From an uncultured Lachnospiraceae bacterium (GTDB lineage: Bacteria; Bacillota; Clostridia; Lachnospirales; Lachnospiraceae): a stretch of 21,854 nt of DNA. This document shows positions 1 to 7,387 of the stretch, piece after piece (position 1 is the first letter of the stretch; the number at the start of each line of letters is the position of its first letter). Below the pieces are notes generated by a model that worked only from the letters and a program-made list of their open reading frames with translations, made no database searches and was not told the DNA's origin. A program made the translations under genes and the position numbers. The DNA is taken from contig CAJUSO010000054.1 of assembly GCA_910588965.1 (NCBI GenBank), positions 1-21,854 on the forward strand, in the 5' to 3' direction.

Positions 1-50
1 AAGTATTGATTTTTCAAGGTTCAGCACACCAACTGGTGTGGGAAGTTTGA

Positions 51-190
51 GTAAAGAAGTGAATAGAGGATGGATATAGATTACAGTCAGTTTTGCAGCA
101 GTACGGTAAATATCCCTTCTTAAAAGGAGTTGAAAGAGGATGAATATTAATTACAGTCAGTTTTACAGTGGTACGGTAAATATCCCTTCC
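51..190 (+). repeat. Imperfect tandem duplication, 2 x 70 bp, over a gene start
   Basis: Bases 51-120 align without gaps to 121-190. I count about 13 mismatches in 70 by hand. Each unit holds a purine-rich ribosome-site region, an ATG and about 17 codons. The second unit runs into the full gene at 140; the first stops at TAA (121-123). The strict 70-base offset shows a tandem duplication event or a collapsed tandem gene pair. Confidence 0.9.
70..123 (+). pseudogene. 17-codon mini-ORF, truncated copy of the next gene's N-terminus
   Basis: Reading from ATG 70 gives MDIDYSQFCSSTVNIPS, against MNINYSQFYSGTVNIPS at the start of the gene at 140. The differences are mostly conservative, so both copies were probably once under protein-level selection. 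The stop codon TAA (121-123) lies directly on the AAAGGAG ribosome site of the next gene. A ribosome ending here would sit where the next one must start, so translational coupling is possible. The mini-ORF itself has only a poor ribosome site. Either a decayed paralogue stub or a leader peptide; the sequence does not decide. Confidence 0.6.
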
Positions 191-1183
191 TATGGGAATG
201 GGGCATATAAGAAAGATACCCTTGTAAAATATAAGTTTAACACCAGGGATGGGCAAGGCAACAAAGTCATGGACAAAATGTCACGGGAGGAAACCCTGCA
301 GGCAATGAAGGACATCCGTGCACAGTATGGGGATGCCGTTCTTGTGGAATTTTCGGGGGACGGTATGGCGGCTCTTGTAGAAAGTAAAAAGAGCGGTATG
401 GCATTGGGAGACCAGGAAGCCATGGAGGCCAAAAATGTAGCGTTCCAGAAAGAAATCAAGCAGGTTGACATAACACTGAAAGGCCTCCCAGAATATTCGG
501 GGATGTATGGCCCAGACAAGGCAGTTGCGTCTGCGTTGGAAAACTGCAGCAAAGAGGAGCAGGAATTTGTGTATGGAATCATCCGCCAGAATTTCCTCCT
601 TGGAAACAGCGGTTCCATGACGGAAGAAGAACGGCAGGCAAATATTTCCCTTGGCATGAAGAAGGCAGAATATGCGGCAGGGAACTTTATCCCTAAGGGC
701 AGCAGGGAAGCATTTCTGGAAGCAATGGAATCCATTGCAAAGCTGGCAAGCGCAGGGAAAGCGGACAGCAACGGCAATATGGGTTATGGGGTGGCGAAGG
801 GAAGCTATTTAGGGCATGGCAGCGCCCTTGTCCAGACTACAGATGTGATAGATTTGATGCAGGCAATGGATAAAAAGGCTTATGCCGAGTACCAGCAGAT
901 AAGGAACAGTGATGACGGCTGGCTTAATTCCGTGAAATACGTTGCAAATTGGTATGCGGATGCGGGGAATAAGTACCCTTCGATGGTTGATGATTATGAG
1001 AAGCAGTCCAAAGAATACATAAGGGAAAACGTGACAGGCCGGAAGCTAGATACCACTTTTGCAGGCTTAAAGACGGAAAGCAAAGCCGCTTTCCTGGAAA
1101 GCCTGAGGGCGTTCCAGAGCCGTAATCCTGCGTTCCTTACATCCGTGATAAACCGGGAACTGGCGTCGGGATTTTGGGTATAG
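140..1183 (+). CDS. Hypothetical protein, 347 aa, cytoplasmic
   Basis: I do not recognise the family with certainty. The start at 140 is supported by AAAGGAG at 123-129 with a 10-base spacer. There is no signal peptide, no membrane helix and only one cysteine. The sequence is mixed helical, with charged helices at about residues 45-65 and 180-215 and an aromatic-rich stretch near 255-275 (VKYVANWYADAG). The N-terminus is Tyr/Gly/Asn-rich and probably extended. It ends in a hairpin shared with the convergent operon. Its start region is duplicated just upstream, which suggests it belongs to a paralogous family arranged in tandem. A role cannot be given from this sequence. Confidence 0.85.
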   Translation: MNINYSQFYSGTVNIPSYGNGAYKKDTLVKYKFNTRDGQGNKVMDKMSREETLQAMKDIRAQYGDAVLVEFSGDGMAALVESKKSGMALGDQEAMEAKNVAFQKEIKQVDITLKGLPEYSGMYGPDKAVASALENCSKEEQEFVYGIIRQNFLLGNSGSMTEEERQANISLGMKKAEYAAGNFIPKGSREAFLEAMESIAKLASAGKADSNGNMGYGVAKGSYLGHGSALVQTTDVIDLMQAMDKKAYAEYQQIRNSDDGWLNSVKYVANWYADAGNKYPSMVDDYEKQSKEYIRENVTGRKLDTTFAGLKTESKAAFLESLRAFQSRNPAFLTSVINRELASGFWV

Positions 1184-1186
1184 GCA

Positions 1187-1230
1187 AAGAGAGCGGGTAT
1201 CCGGTTTTAACACCGGATACCCGCTCTCTT
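1187..1230. terminator. 19-bp perfect hairpin between convergent genes
   Basis: Arms 1187-1205 and 1212-1230 are perfect complements around a 6-base loop (TTTAAC). The hairpin starts 4 bases after the stop of the gene at 140 and lies 67 bases beyond the end of the minus-strand operon. Its arms begin AAGAG and end CTCTT, giving short U-rich tails on both strands, but there is no long T-run. A bidirectional terminator is the likely role. Confidence 0.7.
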
Positions 1231-1296
1231 GCTCCAGGCCCGCCTGGCGGACGCCATAATCATCCAGGTAAGGTTACCTTCTTATGGGCGCCTGCT

Positions 1297-2238
1297 TTAG
1301 GAAGCAGGAGATTTTTCAGATGTTTTTGTCATATGTACCAGCCGTTCCTCATGCGTCATTTCGATGGCCTTATAATCCTTTAGCACAATGTGGTAATTCC
1401 CTTTTATAATTATAATGTCATTCCCTTGGAGGAACAGCACGGTTTGGCGATCGTGTTTGGGGTGTTTGGGGCTTTCGTTACGGTTTTGTATTTCATATTT
1501 TTTCCATTGGAACATACGGCTCCCATAGAAGAGTACCGGCTTTTCGAATACAGACAGGCCGGCATAATCCATCGCGCGTAAGAAGGCGCTGATTTTGCCG
1601 CCGCTCCAGCGGATATCCAGGATGCCTTCCCCAGGGACATCCTTTTTGTAGTGCATCTTGTGGCCATCCCTGTTTTTCTGTGGGGTGCCTTCTATGGCGC
1701 CCAGGATGAGCCCGTCGAAGATTTCCAGGAAAGCCTCATAAGCGGATGTAATCTGTTTCTGGAAAAGCTGGAAAGCAGTAATCGACGCATCCAATGGGAT
1801 CTCCTTCTGTATCAGGATTTTGCCCCCGTCCACTTCTGCTGTGATTTCATGCCAAGTGACGCCGGCCTGCTTGTCCCGCTCAAAAATTGCCCAGGCTTCT
1901 GCATTCCGCCCAGGATGGGCAGGCAGTAGGGCCTGGTGGAGGTTGACGGCCCGGATCTGCTTGTTTTCCAGCACATAATTGGGGATAATCCGCTCGTTGA
2001 TGGCGCTGACCAGCAATAAAGGCGCTGTTTCCTGTCTGAGGGACTGGAACACCTCCTTGGGCGGCATAAAATAAAAAGGGATCCCTGCGGCTTTTGCCTG
2101 GTTTTCTGTCATAGCTGATTTTTTCTGGCCCATATCGTATAGGATGACGGGCAGGTTTTTTTCCTTTGCATGGATGGCGCATTGGAGGGATAGCTTCCCG
2201 GTCCCAATGACACATACTTTTTCTATTTTCTGGTTCAT
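1297..2238 (-). CDS. Formyltransferase-family protein
   Basis: A 313-residue protein that should transfer a formyl group from 10-formyl-tetrahydrofolate to an amino group, as in the Fmt/PurN/ArnA/sugar N-formyltransferase superfamily. The catalytic triad is visible: Asn99 and His101 (in VNLHQALLP) and Asp137 (in EVDGGKIL), with the same 38-residue Asn-to-Asp spacing as ArnA. The N-terminus has a Gly-rich Rossmann turn (VIGTGKLS), and from about residue 205 there is a degenerate C-terminal domain (GEGILDIRWSGG). The length fits sugar N-formyltransferases and Fmt; a housekeeping Fmt is unlikely in this context. Its ATG overlaps the stop of the adenylation gene by 4 bases (ATGA), so the two are translationally coupled. 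The acceptor is unknown: a sugar amine or an aminoacyl amine are both possible. Confidence 0.85.
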   Translation of the reverse strand: MNQKIEKVCVIGTGKLSLQCAIHAKEKNLPVILYDMGQKKSAMTENQAKAAGIPFYFMPPKEVFQSLRQETAPLLLVSAINERIIPNYVLENKQIRAVNLHQALLPAHPGRNAEAWAIFERDKQAGVTWHEITAEVDGGKILIQKEIPLDASITAFQLFQKQITSAYEAFLEIFDGLILGAIEGTPQKNRDGHKMHYKKDVPGEGILDIRWSGGKISAFLRAMDYAGLSVFEKPVLFYGSRMFQWKKYEIQNRNESPKHPKHDRQTVLFLQGNDIIIIKGNYHIVLKDYKAIEMTHEERLVHMTKTSEKSPAS

Positions 2239-3758
2239 TGTCTTTGCTCCATATATTCTGATTTTAGGCGGGGACGGTCAATCTTCCCATGGCTGTTCTC
2301 TGGCAGGCGTTCCAAAAAGAAGTATTGGTTGGGGAACATGTATTTAGGGAGGGTTTCCTGGAGGCCTTGGATAATTTCCGCTTCCAATTCCCTCTGTGCC
2401 TGATAAAATAAAATAATCTTTTCTTTCTCCTGGTCGTAAATGCAACAGCATTTTTCCACGCCTTCTACGGCATTTACGGCTGCCTCAATTTCAAACAGCT
2501 CAATCCGGTGCCCCATACGTTTAATCTGGTAATCCTTGCGGGCTGTGAATACAAGTTCCCCGCGCTCATTTTGGTAGCCCATGTCCCCGGTTCTGTAAAT
2601 CAGGTCATGGTAGCTGTCATGTAAAGGATTCTGGCAGAAAGCTTTTTGGGTGGCTTCCTTGTTCTTGTAATAGCCTAAGGCAAGGCAGGAGCCCCGAACG
2701 CAGATTTCCCCGGATTCCCCTGCCTTGGCAGGCTGCCCCTGGGAATCCAGCAGGAGGATTTCCGTGTTGGGGAAAGGCTTTCCGATGGGCAGCGTCTCCC
2801 CAGGCTGAAACGCGCGGCCTACGGTGTAATAGGTACAGTTGCAGGTGATTTCCGTAGGGCCGTATAGGTTGGTGTATTGGGCGTCCTTCCGATGGTTTTG
2901 CCAGTAGTGGAGCACCTTTATGGGGAGCACTTCCCCGGAAAACATGATTTTATCCAGGTATTGGGGGGACTCCTCCTTGAAGGCATCCAGGGTGGATACG
3001 ATACCAAGGGCAGAGGCCGCCCATATCAGGGTAGTCACTTTCCGCTCATTGAGATACCGGGCTAAGCTTTTGGGAAGGACGAACATGCTCTTTGGGACAA
3101 TATGCATGGATGCGCCATTTTTCAAGGTCAGGTAAATATCCTTTACCGAAACGTCGAAGTCAAAGGGCGCTTGGTTAGCAAATACGTCCTTCTGGGTAAA
3201 TTGGAACACCTCCGTAAACTGTTCTGCCATGTCGATGACAGATTTATGGGAAACCAGCACTCCTTTGGGTACGCCGGTAGAACCGGAGGTAAACATCATA
3301 TACAAAGGGTTGGTGTCTAAGTGGCGCTCCCGGATCTGCCGCAGGCGCCCATGGCCGATGGGGGCAGGCGACAGCAAGTCCTCCAAGAATAAAATAGTCG
3401 CTTCTGTCTGAAGGCTTTGTGCGAGTGCGCCCTCTTTTTTCTCTAAGATAAGGAACCTTGGCGTTACCACGGAGAGGATGGTGCGGATGCGCCCCAAGGG
3501 TAATGTTTTGTCTATCGGTACATAAAAACAGCCGCTGTAGGCAGCGCCGAAAAAAGCAGCGAGGCTTTGTACATTCTTTTCCATCAAGACGGCAATGGGT
3601 TCGCCATAAGCGCCCAGGGCTGCAAGATGGCTCCCAACCTGCCGTGCCATATGGGCAAAGCTGCTGTATGTGGCTTCTGTGTCTTCATCGGCGAATGCCA
3701 GCTTCTGGGGATAGGCCAGCTCTGCCTCTTCCAGATATTCCAGTATATTGCAGTACAT
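2235..3758 (-). CDS. Stand-alone amino-acid adenylation enzyme (DltA/NRPS A-domain type)
   Basis: A 507-residue ANL-family ligase that activates a carboxylic acid, probably an amino acid, as its adenylate. Core motifs in order: A3 P-loop FTSGSTGVPKG (156-166), A4 with Asp202 in FDFDVSV (the aspartate that holds the alpha-amino group in DltA and GrsA), A5 YGPTE (299-303), A7 YRTGD (388-392), and the A10 catalytic Lys492 in HGKIDR. Length matches DltA (about 505 aa). My hand alignment to GrsA gives pocket residues D-V-K-S-M-S-L-C-N-K, tentative. No thiolation domain is fused and no carrier-protein gene is in the window, which is odd for this class. AAAGGAGAA precedes ATG 3758. It sits between the PP-loop gene and the formyltransferase, overlapping the latter. 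Confidence 0.93.
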   Translation of the reverse strand: MYCNILEYLEEAELAYPQKLAFADEDTEATYSSFAHMARQVGSHLAALGAYGEPIAVLMEKNVQSLAAFFGAAYSGCFYVPIDKTLPLGRIRTILSVVTPRFLILEKKEGALAQSLQTEATILFLEDLLSPAPIGHGRLRQIRERHLDTNPLYMMFTSGSTGVPKGVLVSHKSVIDMAEQFTEVFQFTQKDVFANQAPFDFDVSVKDIYLTLKNGASMHIVPKSMFVLPKSLARYLNERKVTTLIWAASALGIVSTLDAFKEESPQYLDKIMFSGEVLPIKVLHYWQNHRKDAQYTNLYGPTEITCNCTYYTVGRAFQPGETLPIGKPFPNTEILLLDSQGQPAKAGESGEICVRGSCLALGYYKNKEATQKAFCQNPLHDSYHDLIYRTGDMGYQNERGELVFTARKDYQIKRMGHRIELFEIEAAVNAVEGVEKCCCIYDQEKEKIILFYQAQRELEAEIIQGLQETLPKYMFPNQYFFLERLPENSHGKIDRPRLKSEYMEQRQ

Positions 3759-3796
3759 GGCTTTTCTCCTTTCTGATCTATCTTAACCCTGCCTGC

Positions 3797-3816
3797 ACCG
3801 GCTTAGCGCAGCCGGT
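3797..3816 (-). promoter_or_regulatory. Intercistronic hairpin
   Basis: A 7-bp perfect stem (ACCGGCT/AGCCGGT) around a 6-base loop lies in the 75-base gap between the PP-loop gene and the adenylation gene. No T-run follows, so it is more likely an mRNA processing or stability element than a terminator. Confidence 0.35.
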
Positions 3817-3833
3817 AATCCGCCTGCCAGGCA

Positions 3834-4826
3834 TTATACGGTAGAAATCCGCTGGTAAAACTTGTCCTGGTCTTCCTGGGGGATTTCCTTGAAGTTTTCG
3901 TAATCTTGTTTTAGGATATCCTGGGCTTCTTCCTTAGTCATCTTGCCCCGGCGCACCAGGACGGCCAATTCACCGGTCCGGATGGGGAAGCCTCTTTTTT
4001 CAATGCTCATGTGCTCCGCCATGGCGTGGGCAAAGCAGTCGGCATGGCCGCTGGTTCCCTGCGGGCGTGTCCATCCGATTTTTTCCTCTAAAAACCGCAT
4101 GGTCTCTTCCTCACTGATATCATGGTAAGCAAAGTAAGAAACAGCTTCTGCTTCTATATCTTTTAGGTAATCCATCCGGCCTGCCCGGTCTGCCCGTTCC
4201 TCTAAGCCATGGAACATCTGGTATTCAAATTCTTTCAGGTGGAAGGAACTTTCAAAAGGCTCAATTCCCTTGGTGCTGTCAGCGCACTGCAGGATCTGGC
4301 CGCTTGTCCTGCCGTTGACAATCAGGGGGATTTTGTGCTGCCCGGCAAACAGGTAGCTGTAATAGTGCATATAATGGAAGCAGACGGAACAGAAATTATG
4401 CATGATTTTCACGCAGGCGGCATATTGTTTCCGCAGCTTTTCATCATTCATGGAAAAGGTGATATGGTCTACATTTAATTTGGAAAGGGCATTCTCAATA
4501 TTGAGCCTGCCGTAATCCGTGGAAAAGCCATTGTCAAAGGTAAAGGCCAGCACGCGCATACCATAAGTTTCTTTGAGCTGGTAAATGATATAAGTACTGT
4601 CCTTCCCGCCGCTGAAGCCCACCAGGCAGTCATAATCTGAGCCGGCAGCCTGAGCCTTGGCTTTTGCGGCTTCCATTTTTTGGGCAAACTGCCGTTTCAG
4701 CCCTTCTTTATCTTCTAAAGCATCTTTATGGGATTCATAAAATTCGCAGTAATTGCAGATCCCTTCTTCATTTAAGTGGATATTTGTGTAATCTTCCCAT
4801 AGTCCGCATATTTTACATTGTTTCAT
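3834..4826 (-). CDS. PP-loop ATPase, N-acetyl sugar amidotransferase-like
   Basis: A 330-residue protein with the PP-loop pyrophosphatase signature SGGKDS at 72-77, which binds ATP and activates a substrate as an adenylate. Two cysteine pairs at the N-terminus (Cys4/Cys7 and Cys24/Cys27) form a zinc knuckle, as in the WbpG/PseA/LegA-type amidotransferases. The C-terminal block RRGKMTKEEAQDIL is also typical of that family. Those enzymes place nitrogen on a sugar in surface polysaccharide or flagellin glycan pathways, usually with a glutaminase partner, which is not seen here. First gene of the operon; GGAGG lies 7 bases before ATG 4826. The family call is firm, but the substrate is unknown, and the adenylation and formyltransferase genes next door are not a standard set for it. 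Confidence 0.88.
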   Translation of the reverse strand: MKQCKICGLWEDYTNIHLNEEGICNYCEFYESHKDALEDKEGLKRQFAQKMEAAKAKAQAAGSDYDCLVGFSGGKDSTYIIYQLKETYGMRVLAFTFDNGFSTDYGRLNIENALSKLNVDHITFSMNDEKLRKQYAACVKIMHNFCSVCFHYMHYYSYLFAGQHKIPLIVNGRTSGQILQCADSTKGIEPFESSFHLKEFEYQMFHGLEERADRAGRMDYLKDIEAEAVSYFAYHDISEEETMRFLEEKIGWTRPQGTSGHADCFAHAMAEHMSIEKRGFPIRTGELAVLVRRGKMTKEEAQDILKQDYENFKEIPQEDQDKFYQRISTV

Positions 4827-4882
4827 AATGATTCCTCCAAACCATTTATCGTTCTGTCTGGTTGTCCCAGCAAAATCCTTGT

Positions 4883-4928
4883 ATTTCTATAACCTTGTTC
4901 TACTTTAGCGTAAGAATGTGATAGAAAT
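4883..4928. promoter_or_regulatory. Inverted repeat in divergent promoter region, candidate LysR operator
   Basis: ATTTCTAT (4883-4890) and ATAGAAAT (4921-4928) are perfect inverted repeats 30 bases apart, in the 240-base region between the LysR-type gene and the operon. The left arm overlaps the best minus-strand -10-like site (TATAGA), which lacks a good -35; this would suit an activator-dependent promoter. AT-rich arms of 8 bases can arise by chance. Confidence 0.35.
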
Positions 4929-4975
4929 TAGAAGAAAAGAAAAAAATATTTCAAAATTGCCTGCGTTGTTGGTTC

Positions 4976-5004
4976 TTGAAGCCTTTTGCTGTTTGTGGTA
5001 TGAT
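4976..5004 (+). promoter_or_regulatory. Sigma-A-type promoter of the LysR-type gene
   Basis: TTGAAG (4976-4981), a 17-base spacer and TATGAT (4999-5004) match the consensus closely. Transcription should start near 5011, at the foot of the hairpin at 5013-5036. Confidence 0.75.
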
Positions 5005-5012
5005 GCAACAAA

Positions 5013-5036
5013 AGCCCTGGCGGCATGGCCAGGGCT
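5013..5036 (+). promoter_or_regulatory. 5'-terminal hairpin in LysR-type gene leader
   Basis: A 9-bp perfect GC-rich stem (AGCCCTGGC/GCCAGGGCT) with a 6-base loop would form at the very 5' end of the mRNA, about 30 bases before the start codon. Such a position suits mRNA protection; a binding role at the DNA level is also possible. Confidence 0.5.
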
Positions 5037-5066
5037 ACCTGCAAGTAAGCTAGGGGAAAGGGCGGC

Positions 5067-5963
5067 ATGTTGGATATCAATTTAGAGTATTACAGGATTT
5101 TCTATTATGTGGGGAAGATGGGGAGCATCACCCTGGCAGCGGAAGAACTGAAGGTTTCCCAGCCGGCGGTAAGCCAGGCGGTGCGGCGCCTGGAGGAAAG
5201 CCTGGGGAGGGCATTGTTTGTCCGTATCCCCAAGGGGGTCCGCTTTACTCCGGAGGGGGAGATGCTGTATTCCTTTGTGAAACGGGGATATGAGTATATC
5301 CGGCAGGGGGAGCGCAAGTTCCAGGAAATGCTGGACTTGGGGACAGGGGAAATCAGGATTGGGGCCAGTGATATGACGCTGCAGTTTTATCTGCTGGAGG
5401 TGCTGGAGCAGTTCCATGAGCGGCACCCGAACATAAAGGTAGCGGTTACCAATGCGCCTACGCCAGAGACATTGAAGCATCTGCAGGATGGGAAGATTGA
5501 TTTTGGGGTAGTGAGCACGCCAATCCGTAAAGACCGGGAATGGAGGGTGAAGAAAGTCCGGCAGGTTGAGGATGTCTTTGTGGCTGGGGAAAAATTCCGC
5601 AGCCTGCAGGGGGAGACCCTAAGCTACAAGGAGCTGGAAGCATTGCCTATCATCTGCCTGGAAAAGGACACCTCTACCAGGAATTATGTGGATGGGTTCC
5701 TAAAAGGGAATGGGGTGGTGCTGCGCCCGGAGTTTGAGCTTGCCACCAGCAATATGTTAATCCAGTTCGCCAGGAAGGGGCTTGGGATTGCCAGCGTGGT
5801 GAAGGATTTTGCAGAAGAATTTTTGGGTCGTGGGGAGCTTTTCCTGCTGGAATTTGACAGGCATATCCCAAAGCGTGACTTCTGCGTGGTGGCAGACGCC
5901 CATATCCCCGTCTCGGCAGCGGCAGGGAGGCTGTTGGAGATGATAGGGTTTGCATCTGTGTAA
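5067..5963 (+). CDS. LysR-type transcriptional regulator
   Basis: A 298-residue protein of standard LysR length. The N-terminal winged helix-turn-helix is clear at residues 19-43 (SITLAAEELKVSQPAVSQAV), followed by the linker helix and, from about 92, the periplasmic-binding-like effector domain (GEIRIGASDMTLQFYLLEVL). The start at 5067 has GGGGAAAGG upstream and a strong promoter at 4976. It is divergent from the PP-loop/adenylation/formyltransferase operon with a shared 240-base control region, the classical arrangement for a LysR regulator and its target. The effector is unknown, plausibly an intermediate of that pathway. It ends only 15 bases from the end of the permease remnant, with no terminator between. 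Confidence 0.95.
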   Translation: MLDINLEYYRIFYYVGKMGSITLAAEELKVSQPAVSQAVRRLEESLGRALFVRIPKGVRFTPEGEMLYSFVKRGYEYIRQGERKFQEMLDLGTGEIRIGASDMTLQFYLLEVLEQFHERHPNIKVAVTNAPTPETLKHLQDGKIDFGVVSTPIRKDREWRVKKVRQVEDVFVAGEKFRSLQGETLSYKELEALPIICLEKDTSTRNYVDGFLKGNGVVLRPEFELATSNMLIQFARKGLGIASVVKDFAEEFLGRGELFLLEFDRHIPKRDFCVVADAHIPVSAAAGRLLEMIGFASV

Positions 5964-5978
5964 AGGGGGCCCAAATGC

Positions 5979-6797
5979 TTAAAGCTTGATTTCTTCTATG
6001 ATGTTTTCATGGAGCAGTTCCTTCCCGCAGGCCATCACTGCAAGGGTGCATGTTGCCGTGTTTATGGCGGCCATGGCAAAGCAGGGGATCCAGGGGATTG
6101 CCTGGCTGACTATGATATAACGGACGACATGCTGCAGGATGCCTTCTAGGATGCGTTGGCATAGCAGCGTCAATAGGAGCATGGAGCCGCTAGCACATAG
6201 GCCGTAAAAGAGGCCTTGTGTAACCAGCATCCGCCGGAAATTCTGCCTTGTAATCCCCATGGTGCGCAGCACGCCGAATTCATAGCGCCTTGCCAGGATC
6301 TGGTGCTTCATGCTGTTGGTGGCATGCAGCAGGCTGGTAAGGAACAGGATGGCTGCAATCCCATAGAAAAAATACGTTTTCTGCATCAGGAGCCGTTGTT
6401 TTTCCTGGATGCTGCCGCTGTAATCATGCAGCACGCATTTACGCAGGCCGGAGAAATAAGGGCGCAGCGCTTTTACGGCTGCGGCGCTGTCTGCATGCTT
6501 GGAAAGGCTGATGTTTACGTTTTGGTAATCCTGGATGCCGAAGCTGGATTCCATAAGCTGCTGGGGCATGAGGATGCTGGCGGTGCTGGTGCCAGAGCCG
6601 ATGAATGCGTCATTTTCCCCGACGCACCGGCTGATGACGGCGGCAATGGTAAATTCCTTTTCGGTGTAATGGCTGCTGCCAGACTGGAATTTCAGCAAAT
6701 CCGGCACAGAGTGCAGGGAACTGTGTTTGGGCACTTTTAAGGTGATTTTATCCCCAGGGTGCAGGCGGATCCCATCGTAGTAGCCCCCGCCGCCCAT
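5979..6797 (-). pseudogene. FtsX-type ABC permease, C-terminal remnant
   Basis: The open frame gives 272 residues, but only the end of a larger permease is present. It begins inside an extracellular domain (LHPGDKITLKVP), then has three membrane segments at roughly 145-167, 188-215 and 227-258, with the FtsX signature RRYEFGVLRTMGI between the first two. The ABC permeases found with regulator-kinase pairs are about 600-900 residues with a membrane segment at the N-terminus; all of that is missing. The ATG at 6797 is only the first in-frame ATG after a stop codon (TAA) in kinase-derived sequence and has no ribosome site. It is the downstream half of a deletion that starts in the kinase gene. 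Confidence 0.85.
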
Positions 6798-7387
6798 TTG
6801 GGGTTAGGGAAAAGGGGCACGTTGGGGAAGGGGGTTACCCGGATTTCAATGCCCTTCTTTTCTGCTTTGTGGAATACCGTGCCGATGGCATGCTGGAGGG
6901 TTTCCTTTATCCCGGCTGCCCCTGCTTCAAAAGTAATCACGTTCTGTTCCAGGCGGGACATCTTAAACAGGGAGTGCAAAAGCCAGTCCAGCTTTTCTGT
7001 CTGTACCCGCAGCTTTTCCATAAGTACGGCCTTCTGCTGGGGCGTAAGGCCGTACTGCGCCTGCAATTCCTCATACATGGCCAAATTTGCCAAAGGGGTT
7101 TTCAGCTGATGGGACATATTGGAAATAAGCTGTTTTACTTGTTCTTTTTCCTGGCTGGCCCGGCTGATTTCCAAGGACAGCTTGTCAGAAATGGCGGATA
7201 CATGCAAGGAGAGCAGGGACAGGCTGTTTTCTTGGAGGGGCGCCGTTCCAATGTCTTCCCCTTCTAATATCTTTACCAGCAGTGCGTCCAGGCTGCGGCA
7301 AGTGGAGCAGCTCTTTTGGATTGCTGCCGCCCATCCGATGGTAGCGGCCGCCGCCCATAGGATGGCTATGGCTAAATGGAAACCCAT
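6737..7387 (-). pseudogene. Sensor histidine kinase, truncated before the ATPase domain
   Basis: The frame opens at ATG 7387 (AGGAGG upstream), overlapping the regulator's stop as TGATG. It has one membrane segment (residues 3-23), a linker, and an intact dimerisation/phosphoacceptor domain with His93 in SNMSHQLKTPL. The kinase homology runs to NPKW at residues 195-198, the point just before the N-box of the ATPase domain. There it crosses into 18 unrelated residues and stops, because the DNA after about 6794 belongs to the permease gene in another frame. The N, G1, F and G2 boxes are absent, so it cannot phosphorylate itself. Confidence 0.85.

Noticed and set aside
25..40. CACACC/GGTGTG hairpin at the left edge
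   Set aside because: A 6-bp stem without T-run; it may belong to an upstream gene outside the window, but nothing more can be said.
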